Source: Culex pipiens pallens (lineage: Eukaryota > Arthropoda > Insecta > Diptera > Culicidae). Taken from it: 64,000 bases of DNA. Location of the stretch: assembly GCF_016801865.2 (NCBI RefSeq), contig NC_068938.1, positions 131,468,689 through 131,532,688 of the forward strand, given 5' to 3'. Made by a program: the position numbers and the translations under genes. The notes under the pieces are model-generated. The model made no database searches and was not told where the DNA came from. It worked only from the letters and a program-made list of their open reading frames with translations. Below, in pieces: positions 33,381-44,961 of this stretch; the stretch's first letter is position 1, and each line of letters starts with the position of its first letter.

Positions 33381-34660
33381 ATTGAATGTTTCAATTTTTT
33401 TTCTGATTTTTCAATATAAAAGCCTTATTTTTTGTTAAAGTAGAAAAACGAGCAATAGAATCAAAAGAGATAGTTAAAAATCGCAATTTTTGAGCCACAG
33501 AGAAGTATGGTCGACAAACTTTGTACTGAGTTATGATTTTTCGAACAAAAACATGTATTTGTAAAAAAAGAAATCTTACCAAAAAAAAAACATTGACTAT
33601 AGTTTCGATGTAAAATCGAATTTGCATTCAAAAGAGTAATTCACAGAAATATTTAATTCGGCGAAATGTCTATTCGGCGAAACGTACCAGATCCTTCTAT
33701 GTATATTAAAAAAGTACATTAAATTTCCCATAAAATTACATGTTCCAAGAAAATTTACAGTTGAGTAACGGAAAATGGCAGAGTTTTTAAAACTTTTTTA
33801 GTGGTTTTCGATGAAAAATACGTTTTTTTCGGAATTCTGAGTACGCCATCAAATCGGGCGTCTAATTTTACATAAAAATCCCTTTGACACCAAATTTCTA
33901 TCTCATCACCGTTTTAGGCTGCAAATTATTGAAAAAACACCTCTTTTTTCGCATGTTCGAAAATTGAAGGGGTCGTACCGCCCCTCCGTCACGAGTTATA
34001 AAAAACTGACCTAGGATTCGTGATCAGGGACACAAGTTACCCATTAGGACAAAGTTTCACGCAAATCGAAGAGGGATCGGGGCAACTTTTCCCAATTTCG
34101 TGTGAGTTGGTAGAGAATTACCCAAATATTTGAAAATCGTTATCGGGCCACGTGGACACTTTTTGGAAATCTTAACACCTAAACTCCCAAGCTCGAGAAA
34201 AAGGGGGAATTTCCATAGAAATTTCCACTTTTTCTCGAGCTTGGAGGTTTAGGTGTTAATAATCTTTATCAAAATTTCTGAGCAGTACTTTTCGATTGCA
34301 AATGCGATTTTGCAATCGACACAACTTTTGTCAAAAAATTATAACTCGGCGACAACATGTTTGGCCCCTATGGCTGAAAAATATCCGGATTTGGACCACC
34401 TTAGTGACATTTCGTCTAAGATTCATTCAACCCCTCTGGATGCTGAGATACAGCGGTAAATGAAAAACAAACAGAAAACTTGAACATTTCAAAGTCTCAC
34501 AAAAAAAAGCCCTAATTCCAATATCTCAGCAACTAAGCAAAAAGTTTCATTGTTAAATTATGAAATATTTGTGAAATTTTCTGATCACTTCGAAAAAAAA
34601 ATATTTTGAAAATATTGGTATCAAGACCAACATTTTAAATCATTTTAAAAGAATATTTCT
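33381..34660. repeat. Mosaic of old repeats
   Basis: 33400-33640 and 34260-34650 are diverged pieces of the CTTCGGCAAAG family (ATATCTCAGCAACTAAG, 'GAAATTTTCTGATC'). 33657-33688 has a short direct repeat, TTCGGCGAAATGTCTA then TTCGGCGAAACG. 34147-34165 is a scrap of the GTCCACG terminal repeat. No gene. Confidence 0.6.
34172..34259. repeat. 88-bp near-perfect hairpin
   Basis: TTAACACCTAAACTCCCAAG and CTCGAGAAAAAG on the left are mirrored by CTTTTTCTCGAGCTTGGAGG and TTTAGGTGTTAA on the right, with a tiny loop around ATAG. It reads as a small fold-back element of recent origin. Confidence 0.88.
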
Positions 34661-34661
34661 A

Positions 34662-34729
34662 GAGTTTTTTTTTTTTAAAGGTCCTATAAACTATTGTGTT
34701 TATATGTTTATAGGACTTAAACAAAACTC
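34662..34729. mobile_element. 68-bp GAGTTT...AAACTC MITE, TA duplication
   Basis: The ends GAGTTTTTTT and AAAACTC are complementary and flanked by TA (34660-34661 and 34730-34731). GGTCCTATAAAC is mirrored by GTTTATAGGAC inside. It is the small, unoccupied form of the family seen with a second insertion at 35011 and 54986. Confidence 0.75.
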
Positions 34730-35010
34730 TAGATTTGATTTTAAATTAAAAAGTGATGCCAAACAAAATTTTGACGCCAGATAAATCATAACCCGGCGGC
34801 ATTTTTTTTTTGTCCGAACTATGGCTCAAAAGTAGCGGGTTTTGATCATTGAAACGTTATAATAATAACAAAAATAAGGATTTTGGTAAATTGATTTTTT
34901 GCAACAAAAAAATGTTTATTAAAATATCGGCATTTTTCGTGTGCCTATTTTTTCTCAATAACATTGCCATTTTTGGTCATAGCCTTCCCTCAAAGTTTTT
35001 GCCAAATCTA

Positions 35011-35222
35011 GAGTTTTTTTAAAGGTTCTCTATGCTATTATGTTTCATATCTTGACTTTTTTTTGATAAGGTCCTATAAACAAATGTAAACATTGAGTGT
35101 ATCCCTTTCACACCTTATGTCAAAGTCCATCGGAGTAAGCGGGATACACTCAATGTTTACATTTGTTTATAGGACCTTATCAAAAAAAAGTCAAGATATG
35201 TTTATAGGTCCTTAAAAAACTC
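35011..35222. mobile_element. GAGTTT MITE carrying a nested 147-bp MITE
   Basis: The outer ends GAGTTTTTTTAAAGG and CCTTAAAAAACTC match the family at 34662 and 59685. The interior is interrupted at its central TA by the 147-bp element at 35050-35196. Confidence 0.8.
35050..35196. mobile_element. 147-bp TCTTGAC MITE, TA duplication
   Basis: Perfect ends TCTTGACTTTTTTTTGATAA and its complement, flanked by TA (35048-35049 and 35197-35198). The arms extend into CAAATGTAAACATTGAGTGT and its complement. A copy of identical length is at 55025-55171, at the same place in the same host MITE. Confidence 0.92.
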
Positions 35223-36471
35223 TTGAAATCGAAAATACAAATAAAATCAATTTATCTGGGTCGTTTGACATTTTACCGAGATTTCGATCATTCAAATGAC
35301 TTCTGTCACCACACAGCAAACACATGAAAGAGAGCGACGAAAAACGAGTGAAAGAGAAAGAGCACACTGTCTCGTTCGGACCTGGGTTCGGACGGCTGCT
35401 AGAGTGGTGCTCATTTTTCGTACGTTTCGTCTTTGTGTTTACGTTTACCGACCGTCGCCAAGCAATGACGATCATGATAGGCGCTGTGTGTGAGCGATCA
35501 AATTTCGTTTTCGGAAATGATCGCTGACAGAAAGTTCTTTCAAATATCGAGCAGTCCCATTCAGTTCCCTTTTCAAGCCTAGCTAGAGACCAAAAATTGA
35601 CCATCTAATGTCATGATTTTTCGGTTTATTTTATTTTATTTTTTTAAGGGATGAATTGACAGCTTTTAGTTCTCAGAAAACCATTTTCTTTGTTTTATTT
35701 TTTTCTTAACTTTTTAAGGTTAAATTCAAACCTTTCCATTCCACGGTAAACAAATTTTCTGCAAGCCAACCAAAGTCAAACCTTTAAACCGCTTTTGATC
35801 TCTGAGCTCTGCACGTGTTTGTTTGAAACGGTTTTGAAACCATTCAGTGGTTGTTAATGATCCCTCTCGTCCAAACCAAACTCAACTCCATCACTGCACC
35901 GCAAGAGTGTAATAGAAGTGTAAGTAAAGTAATACTTGTAACAATTCGTTCGCCCCTCGTCGCCTTCGTTGTGTCTCAATCGTTTTCGACTTGTGAAGCA
36001 ATTGATGGAGCACTGAGAAACGGGGCTTTGAGCTTTTTTTCGGGGTGGAGTAAACGCTGTTGATGATGAATATTGACTATTTTGCAAGCCCAATATTGAT
36101 GGGTCGCGTGCAGTGCTGGTTGGCTTGCAAATGGACTCGAAAATAGATATGTTTATGAATGGCTATGCTATGATCCAGATGGTATGAAACGTGTTTTGAA
36201 GTGATTTCAACATGGTGTCAATACCACTTACCTGTATTTTTCACAAACCTGCTTTTTATTTATTAGCCCTTTAGAACCAGCTCGATTGTTTGGTGGATAA
36301 TTTTAAGAAGATTTAAATTCAAAACCAATTTTAAACTTGTTGCTTCAATTTCACACTATGCTCACATTTGAGAACATTTTGGATAGGTTTTCTAATTTTG
36401 GAAAATGTTTTCCTGTTAGCTTTTGAGTTACTGAATTTTGAAGGTTAGGTTAGGTAAATTACAAAGCCTTT
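35223..36471. other. Spacer, no supported gene
   Basis: 35290-35600 is GC-richer with frames open on both strands. It includes arginine/serine-rich forward frames, but they are not recognised and lack splice signals. The rest is AT-rich. Confidence 0.4.
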
Positions 36472-36717
36472 TTAAAAGGTTTTTTTTTTAATTCCTTTGG
36501 TCACAAAGGATAAACGACGCCAATTAAGTCCAGTGTCACGACAATATTTCTTGGTAAAATTATTTTTGTTCAGTATCACCGACCTGTACGCAATTGCCTT
36601 GACCTGATAAAAGTCTTCGTGATTGTACCCAACGAAAACCGCAAGGAATTTGCAACCCAAGAACATGGCAACAGCCATTAAGAAATTCGCATTTTGGCGG
36701 TCACTTTCCAGAGCCAT
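36472..36717 (-). CDS. Candidate small membrane protein or first exon, unknown
   Basis: An 81-codon minus-strand frame starts at an ATG in an ideal context (GGCAACATGG). Residues 12-31 (FLMAVAMFLGCKFLAVFVGY) form a plausible membrane segment or uncleaved signal, followed by NHEDFYQ. The upstream 100 bp look like a leader (TC-rich, non-repetitive). The frame after residue 38 is less protein-like, and possible donors (CAG|GTCAAG at codon 38) exist, so this may be a first exon. The family is not recognised. Confidence 0.4.
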   Translation of the reverse strand: MALESDRQNANFLMAVAMFLGCKFLAVFVGYNHEDFYQVKAIAYRSVILNKNNFTKKYCRDTGLNWRRLSFVTKGIKKKTF

Positions 36718-37740
36718 GTTGCCTCGTCGAGAGCGGATGGAAGCTCAAATGCAGAGAGAAGATTGCTGCTGGGACAATGTCGGAAAGTTGATTTAGCGAG
36801 GAGAGTCCGTCGAAGTTACAACGCAGTTTTACAACTTGCTTTTTTGACATAGATTTTTTTAACTCGTTTAAAAAAATTAAAAAGTTAGAAAAAAAACCAA
36901 ACTCGAAGAAGATTTTTAAAAAATATGAGTTGCGTCTTATTTTTTTTGTTCTTCATAAATATTATATTTTTTGTGGTTTAGTCTTCATCACTACTCTATG
37001 GCCCAATGGTCCATCTTTCGCATTCATCGACCACAAAAGTTCGTTAACGCGCCCGTTGTCGATTTCAAGTTCAACGGTTTATATTGGGCAATGAATTTGT
37101 TCGATTTCTTTCCATGTTGATACATTTTTCTCTCTTTTTTCGAACTCCCAAGGGTGTAACCTTGAATGGGGTTTGCCGGCTCCGAATTCGACCATTTTAT
37201 TAACATAAGCCAATTTGATCGTGCCGGGTGTGATGTTGCTGTAACGTTGCATCGATCTCTAGACAAACAAATCCACGAAAGATGAAAGATTTCAACTGCG
37301 CAGAAGGCGACGAACCCAGCCCACGGTGAATTAGATTAGCATCGTCAGCTGTTGCTGCCGGTTGGAGAGCAACATATGTTGTTGAATTGAATAGCGGCTG
37401 TTGATTAAATCGTATTCATATAATGGACCTGTGCTACACATCCGACGTTGCTTGAGTTAGAATTACGAAGATCGTTATAGCGGGGGAAGTTTTGCATAAT
37501 CAAATCTGCAAGATCGGTTGAGGGCGAATGATTTCAATAAATAATTAGAAACCGTTTACTTTTGAAGGATTTTCAAAGTAGATTGAAGAAGAAATCTTTA
37601 AATTTTTATCGGAAAAAAGAAAGCGTTGTAAAAAAAGTAATTTCTTTTCCCTTCCGAAAAAAGCATCCTAGAAAGAACTTGTGGTTCATTTACGCCGCAA
37701 CTTTCTTGTCAATATGTTACTGCATAAAATTTAAGAAGCC
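36718..37740. other. Unassigned spacer
   Basis: No conserved frame, bounded repeat or RNA gene was identified. If 36472-36717 is coding, the first few hundred bases are its promoter. Confidence 0.4.
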
Positions 37741-37850
37741 ATGCCTACTGCGTTGCGTTAACCGCAGAGACAAATTCTGTGAACGGACCACATTTTACAG
37801 AATCAACAGGAGAAGAACGATACGTGGACATACCGTACGAAACGCTCCAA
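37741..37850 (+). repeat. Dispersed repeat fragment shared with 62995-63105
   Basis: ACCGCAGAGA, GAACGGACCACATTT, ACAGAA-CAACAGG and GCGTGGACATACCGTA-type phrases occur in the same order in both places, with roughly 85% identity by eye. At 63 kb it lies just before the other dispersed repeat. Nature unknown. Confidence 0.7.
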
Positions 37851-38124
37851 ACCAGTGCAAGTGTTTGTACACGCAGCCCAAATCCGTTGAACATCGAAGT
37901 CTCACTCGCCTCTGACCATCCGATGCTCACATTTATGAACATCGGATGTTCACATCGCCGTAAACATTACACACACCAATGCATCGCTTGATGATGTTCG
38001 TGTATTTTATGTGTCGAGCGCTATGACTTCCTCTTCTTTTTTTAAATAGCGAAAGATTCTTCCCGATCTTCTTAGAAAATTTGCAGGAAACGTCAAACTG
38101 AAAAAAACGATCCAAGCAAGCCGA

Positions 38125-40370
38125 GTGTGGTTTGGCGCCGCGTCGCGTTGTTTATTTATTTTAAAGTGTCTAAACAGATGCGTTCGCCGAAAAAAGTGTA
38201 AGTGCAACAAGTCCGAGCTGGACTTTGTCAAAGCCGTCCTCCAGTTCTGGCCCCACCTGTATGGGAATCTGTCCACCGACGTGGAACAGGCGGCGGTCGT
38301 CACGAAGGCAGGTAAGAATGTTGCTGTAGCAGCTAGTGCCGGTCTGCATTTAGGCCCAATACGACACTCACGCTCAGGCGGCCAGATTGTCGAGCTAAGG
38401 TCAATCCAAACTGTTTCGATCCGGCGTCGTCAAATTCGGTCCGTCATTTTTTGCCTGATGGATGTGGACGGGATTCCGGCGCTTCCGTTTCATTGAAGCA
38501 ACAAATGTCAAAAGAAATTTTATTTTGCCGGATCATTGTGCCGGACGGCAAAACATGACAGATTGGAACGGAACCGAACAAGTCTGCGCCGGATCGGAAC
38601 AGTTTGGATTGACCTCTAGTGGTTCGGCAGTACGTTCCTGCCATCAAGTTAAAAGAAGTGTTTGTGTTTTGCGAGGCGGAAACACGCTGAGCAATCCGAA
38701 GCATGTTAGGAGTGAAGCTAGAGAAGGACAAAAATTAAAATAAAATTATAACTTTCTCAATCTCTTCCCCCGTTAAGATCTAACGCCCCAACAAGTACCA
38801 GTGCATGCTGATCGCCCTTTCCCTGAGCAAGGTCCCCGAGGAGCAGCTGCACAAATCGGTCGACAAACACGGGGTCCTGCTTTACAAAATCCCGCCATTC
38901 TGTCGGCGTGGTTCGAGATCATGTCGGCGTCCCTCCAGCACGCGCCGTTTTGCGGCGAAGCGCCGGCCGCAGATCGTATGCAGTGCGTTCAAGTTTATGA
39001 ACGAGACAAATCCGACGGTGGAGACGCACGTTTGGAATTCGATCGTGCTGGTGCAGAAGCAGATTACGGACTGGAGTGGGCACCTGAACTTTGACAAGAT
39101 TGTCTTTCCGATGTTGCGGAAGGTGCTAAAGAGCGGAGCGAGTGGGAGTTCTGCGTGCGATTTTCCGCACATGTTGCCACTGGTTCGAAGTTTGCGCGGG
39201 AAGTGCTCAAAGATCGGACGGACAAGTTCCACACGCTGTTCTTTGAGAAGCGGAAATTGTAATTGCAAAGCATCGCCGTTGCCTCAGAAGTCCAACAAAT
39301 CACGGCTTCCCATGTGAAGCTGAACCAGTACCTTAAACGCTCCTCGCACGAACGCGTCAAGTTAAACAGCGGCTCGACCGAGCGACACAACGAACCCAAC
39401 GCCAACTTGCACGGCGCGCTCCGCTTCGAAGATGAACTCCACACGCTGGTCTACAAAATCTGCCGTCTATACTTCGATCGCATCACCCTTACCCGTGACC
39501 AGGCGTACGTGCTCAACCTGGAGAACCTCATCCGACAGTTCCAGTGCGTCGAAAAGTTCCAATTCCTGGCCGGACCAGGCCAACCCATCGGCGCTCTCTT
39601 CGACAGCTTTTCCGGCACATAGCTTGGTGACTCACGCCTCCAATCGGAGTACATTCTCGAGGCCCTCTGCGACAACATCAACTCTCGAATCGTGCTGGAA
39701 TCGATCCAATTTTGCAGCGGCTTATCTTCAGAGTGATTTGAGGACCACGTGGAGGAATTGGGTTTCCCGTTGGAGCTGAAACGGAGGTATATGTCTATAT
39801 TTTAGTCTTACTCGACCCATGTCCAACAGTCTGTTTAATTTTTCAGCTCGAAGAAGCATTCTTCCCCAAAACTTCGGCCCTAAAACTCGCAGAACGCAGA
39901 AAAAGAACGGACCGAAACGGTACGAAAAACTAAAACAAACCTGAGAATATAAATCTCATTCACAACTTTCACTCTTTCCACAGCGCGCATTTTTCGTTAG
40001 TAAATCCCGCCCCGACAAAAACCAAACTGCAGAACCTGCTGAAGACGTTCTTTGACCAGATCTCAGAGAAGCATCGACCTCGTCGACTCCGCCATCAGCA
40101 AGAGCATTCTCGCTCTCGCGTGGGTCTATGTGACAACCACTTCCGGCGTGGTAGCAGATATTTCATTCTGGCGTCGAAAAAACGAGAATGTTTTTTGGTT
40201 GCGCGGTTCTTCCGACTGATCGAGGTCGATCTAGTGCTGGTCGAGCATCACCAAGCGGAAGCCCGGATGGAAACCGCCGGTACCGCACGGTCGACTGTTC
40301 CTTCAGGAAATTTTTGATGCGCTGGAATCGAATGACCGACGAGCACAAGCCAGACGAAAGAGACTGAGCA
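38125..40370 (+). pseudogene. Ltn1: Decayed N-terminal part of Listerin (E3 ubiquitin ligase)
   Basis: Listerin is the ribosome-quality-control ubiquitin ligase. Pieces of its N-terminal HEAT region are readable in shifting frames: ELDFVKAVLQFWPHLYGNLS (before a donor at 38311), KYQCMLIALSLSKVPEEQL, ILSAWFEIMSASLQHAP, then THVWNSIVLVQKQITDW...IVFPMLRKVLKS...LPLVRSL, and further on LRFEDELHTLVYKICRLYF. The order and spacing fit the family as I know it. At least three frameshifts and in-frame stops (for example after FFEKRKL, about 39259) break it. Candidate introns persist (38311-38777, 39787-39845, 39919-39981), so it is a copied genomic segment, not a retrocopy. The C-terminal RING domain is absent. 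Sequencing error is a less likely explanation. Confidence 0.72.
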
Positions 40371-42290
40371 TTTTTGTCCAGATTTATTAATTTCAACTCT
40401 GCTGCTAGAAAAAAAGGTTAACGGATGACTGTAGTAACGAAGATTTATTGTAAAACGTTCGTTGTTAAAACTGAATTAAAGATAATTTAACGCTTTACCG
40501 ATTATTTCCTTTTGTAGGGAAATTTAATCAAAACAGATGTTTTTATTGCTTTAACTTGAAAATTAAATTAAATGAATCTAATGTTTTCACTGTAAACAGT
40601 TCGATTTAGTTTAATTTTTAAGGAAAAGCAATAAAAACAACCCAAAATAATAACTGACAGAGCCATCTAGTGACAAAAACATTGAACAGAGCCATCTAGT
40701 GGCGAAAAGCGGTACTGCTCAGCAGCAGCAATGTACGGTGGCGCCGCCAGTGTTGAATAGAGGAAACAGCAAAAAAGCTGCGCGAGGCGACACGCACACA
40801 ATCAAACGAACTGTCAAACCCCATTCGAAGCAAGATGAACATCGGATGGTCAAAGCGCTTTGAGCATCGAATGTGCATGATCGTTTATGACCATTCGATG
40901 CTCATAATTTCGATACCAATGTTCAAAGAATTCGCATTGGTTGTTTTGCGTGTAGGGATTATGGGTTGCAGGATTGAATATGTAATAAATTATTAAATGA
41001 GTATTTATTATTAGATTGATATAATTCATAAATAAGAGTTAAGAGCGCAACAAAAAGTGCGCACCTTCATGAATATTGCCTTGTTAGCTGATTGTGGATT
41101 GAGTGTGAGAGCGCGCTAGCGAGCTGCGAGAGAGAACAACGAGCGAGAAAACAACGAGATGCGCGCGGCCGGCGAAAGAGAGAATGAAGATTGTCAAATC
41201 AGTTTTGTGGTTAATTTGTGTGGAATAAGACGTGTTGTTTGTTAATTGCAAAATATCTGTGTTTTTATTATAAAAGAAAGTCCCCGATCACGACAGTGTT
41301 GTTAAAAAAAGTGAAGCAGGTGCTACTTTTTGAAATTATTTTAAAACCGCTGGACATACGAAAACAACTGATTTTGTGAAATTGATTTTTTGTGAATTAA
41401 TTTAAAAATCGAGAAAAATATTTATATTTTACAGCATTTATGATTTATTTTCTGTCTGTGTTTGCAACATTAAAAAAACTTGAGGATTCTAGAATTTAAA
41501 CTTATTTTCAAATCAATCATTTCTAGTTCATCAACTAACGATTGTTCTTAAAAAAAAAAGAGTTCAGGAGGATTCTTTAAGCGAATACATCCAAACTAAA
41601 TCTATTTGGATTATTTTAAAGCTGAAAGTATTTTTTATTTAATAAGATCCTAAAAAAGACTTATACAGTTTATTGCAAACTGCATTCAAAACATTGTACA
41701 ACGGTTTATTTAAGATTTTTTTTATTCAATTGGGTCACTTTGAAGCTAACAAATGTTTTTGTTTGTTTTTGAGGATCTAAAAATTAATATATTCTCAAAT
41801 TCAATGATTTTTTCTGAAATTTTTGACGGTAACATAACTGTAATAATTATAAAAAGTATTTTGTGATACTTTTTATTATGAAAGCGAAGTCCAGAATGTT
41901 ATTCAAAGTTTTTTTTAGAAGAGCATTTATAGTTGCAATTTGTCTTAAAATTTTATAAATAACAAGCCTTACCCGACAAACTTCGTTCTGCCTTTTTTTC
42001 GTTTGCTGACGTTTTTAACTTTTTTGCTTCTTCAGCCTCCTGTGATCAAAATTTGATTTACGTAACTTTTTCCATACAATCTGCAGATTTTCCGGAATCG
42101 GTTCCAGAGTGGCCAAAGTTGTTACTTTTTGGCGTAAGAACCTTCCTTGGACTTATACGAACCCAACGCAATGAAGAGCACCTCGATCCGACATTCCATG
42201 TTGAATTGATTCGCGTTCGAACAAAACCATCGAAATTTTTTATATATATAGATTTGATAAGGCCCCCTATTAAGTCGGTCTGAAGAATAA
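40371..42290. other. Spacer, no supported gene
   Basis: 40640-40700 repeats the phrase AGAGCCATCTAGTG(A/G)C. 40830-40930 carries several ATGAACATCGGATG / CATTCGATGCTCA motifs that echo 37905-37950, so the Listerin relic is bracketed by related short repeats. 41100-41190 is GA-rich. No gene was seen. Confidence 0.45.
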
Positions 42291-43080
42291 GGCGGCTTTT
42301 TTTTTTTTTTTTCAAAAAACTTCATAATGTCAATGAAAATTTAAGTGCAGTTTGCTGAAATCAATTGATGATGCGTTCCCCTACAGTTAGAATCATTTTT
42401 AGCATGTTTGGGCTTATTCAAAAATGTTTAAAATTTTCGAAAATTTTCGATTTACAAGTACCGCAAAAAGTTTTTTTTTCGCTATTTTTTTTTTGTTTTC
42501 GTCAAATCTGATATTTTTTAAAAACTAATGATTGCAAAACAACTGAACTAGCGTAAAATGCATTTTAAAACACTTTTTTCATTCAAATATTGAGACCATG
42601 TTGAAACACGATGTTTTTGCCGTTGACACAAAGAAGCGAAAAATTGACTACAAAAAAGGAAAAACTTGTAGAAACTTGTGAAGTTTAAAAAAAACAAAGC
42701 AGAAAAAACATAAACAAAAATCTAATGTTTAAAGCCAAGAAGCTTGAGTCTTGCTTGAGTCCAGGTATACTTTATTGGATTTCTGTTAGAAGAAGTTTCT
42801 TGAATTATTTATCAACTTATAAAATTTTTCCGGTTCGTCAGTCGAGTTTCCGAGTATTCCCGATTCGATCAGAAAATTCCTCCAAAAGATAAATACAGAT
42901 TTTCGTATATTTACGTACCATTTTTGTACGGACAGCTGCCAAAGTTTTTTGGATATTTGTATGGGTGAACCAATGACACACAATGGCTTCTTTGATTATA
43001 GGGAAGTTACCCTACAAAGATTAAGCCAAATAAAAAAAGAATACAAATAAAATCCCTTTCCGGTATTGGTGGATAATTGT
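42291..43080. repeat. Old repeat fragments
   Basis: 42310-42610 is homologous to 51100-51370 and 45880-46050 (shared 'TGATTGCAAAACAACTGAACT' core and TTTTCGTCAAAT). 42830-43080 is a diverged CTTCGGCAAAG-family piece. Confidence 0.65.
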
Positions 43081-43102
43081 TCTTTTCCCTATTTGTGATT
43101 TA

Positions 43103-43278
43103 GGGACCATCCTTAAACCACGTGGACACTTTAGTGTGTGTGTGTGTGGGGGGGGGGGGTATGGCGATTGTCCACGATCCATACAAAAATGTTTTTTTTG
43201 TATGGACAATTGTCCACGAGGGGGGGGGGGGGGTTCGAGATTCCCAAAAAAGTGTCCACGTGGTTTATGGATGGTCCC
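43103..43278. mobile_element. Complete GTCCACG-family MITE, PIF/Harbinger-like
   Basis: Terminal repeats GGGACCATCC(A/T)TAAACCACG with matching complement on the right are flanked by TTA on both sides (43100-43102 and 43279-43281). TTA/TWA duplication and G-rich ends are typical of PIF/Harbinger. The whole 176 bp is palindromic: the second inner pair is GATTGTCCACGATCCATACA and its mate. A G tract lies in each half (12 and 14 bases). No coding capacity. Confidence 0.9.
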
Positions 43279-43560
43279 TTATACTTCAAAAATCAAAGGC
43301 CAAAAAACAGTTAAATTTTCCTGAAAATCAAATAATCAATTGAATATCAAATTAACGAATGGTGTAAGAAATAAATTACCACGTATTTTTATCAAACGGC
43401 AAAATTGCATAGAAATAAAAACAAACACAAAACATTGATAATAAAGTCACTCGGCTGTCCCTCTCGCTGAATGCCTCACAGGAATGATCTTCGACAACTT
43501 AAATCATGATTTTTATAATGAGAATAATGAGACCACTCATTGCATTACGTTTGTTTTTAA

Positions 43561-44961
43561 GAGGCAGTATTTGTAAATATTGCTCGGTTAGTTCTAGAGG
43601 TCGTATCGAGGTGCTCCGATTTGGATGAAACTTTCAGGGTTTGTTTGTCTATACATGAGATGAACTCATGCCAAATATGAGCCCTCTACGACAAAGGGGA
43701 GTGGGGTAAAACGGCCATTGAAGTTTGAGGTCCAAAACACATGAAAAATCTTAAAATTGCTCGCATTTCCGTAAAACTTCATCAATTCCAACTCTCTTAG
43801 ATGCATTCGAATGGACTTTTGAAGCCCTTCAAAATGTGCTATAGACATCCAGGATTGGTTTGACTTTTTCTCATAGCTTTTGCAAATTACTGTTAAAAAT
43901 GGATTTTTTTAAAACCTTAATATCTTTTTGCAACAGCCTCCAACACCCATACTCCCACAGGTCAAAAGTTAGGGAATTACATGGACTATAAGCCTACGGT
44001 ATTAACTTTTTGGCCAATCGCAGTTTTTCTCATAGATTTACGATTTTTCTAGAACAAACATTTTACAACGTTAGTTTTTGCCCTGTAGGCCGCCATATCG
44101 GGACTTTTTGGTCTCAATTTTGTCATATTCGGAATCCTCGGACAATTTCACGTAAGTTAGAAGTATTGGAGTTGTAAATTTGATTGGAAAAATTGCCATT
44201 TAGAATGAATTAAAATATTTTTTAGCAATTTGTTGGATTAGGGGTAAAACAGGATTTCGCCTACTTGATGCAGCATTTGACGTATTGATCACAAGGTAAA
44301 TAAGATCTATTTCTTTTTTCAAAAATGTTTTATTTAATTATTTTTAAAATCAAAATTACAACTCCAATACTTCTAACTTACGTGAAATTGTCCGAGGATT
44401 CCGAATATGACAAAATTGAGACCAAAAAGTGCCGTCTTCTTGGCCTACGAGGCAAAAACTAACGTTGTAAAATGTTTGTTCTAGAAAAATCGTAAATCTA
44501 TGAGAAAAACTGCGATTGGCCAAAAAGTTAATACCGTAGGCTTATAGTCCATGAAATTCCCTAACTTTTGACCTGTGGGAGTATGGGTGTTGGAGGCTGT
44601 TGCAAAAAGATATTAAGGTTTTAAAAAAATCCATTTTTAACAGTAATTTGCAAAAGCTATGAGAAAAAGTCAAACCAATCCTGGATGTCTATAGCACATT
44701 TTGAAGGGCTTCAAAAGTCCATTCGAATGCATCTAAGAGAGTTGGAATTGATGAAGTTTTACGGAAATGCGAGCAATTTTAAGATTTTTCATGTGTTTTG
44801 GACCTCAAACTTCAATGGCCGTTTTACCCCACTTCCCTTTGTCGTAGAGGGCTCATATTTGGCATGAGTTCATCTCATGTATAGACAAACAAACCCTGAA
44901 AGTTTCATCCAAATCGGAGCACCTCGATACGACCTGTTTCACATCGGTGAAAAACTCGCTC
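43561..44961 (-). mobile_element. 1.40-kb fold-back element with TTAA target site, copy 2
   Basis: 1401 bp bounded by TTAA at 43557-43560 and 44962-44965. It is the same element as 22117-23516 but inserted in the opposite orientation: its left end GAGGCAGTATTTGTA matches the right end of copy 1, and its right end CTCGCTC the left end of copy 1. The inverted arms carry identical 60-codon open frames starting MSIAHFEGLQ, which is palindrome symmetry and not evidence of coding. Confidence 0.9.

Noticed and set aside
43666..43848. 60-codon open frame starting MSIAHFEGLQ, present four times with near identity
   Set aside because: It appears in both arms of the fold-back element in both copies, so the conservation is explained by the repeat. 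There is no other coding support.
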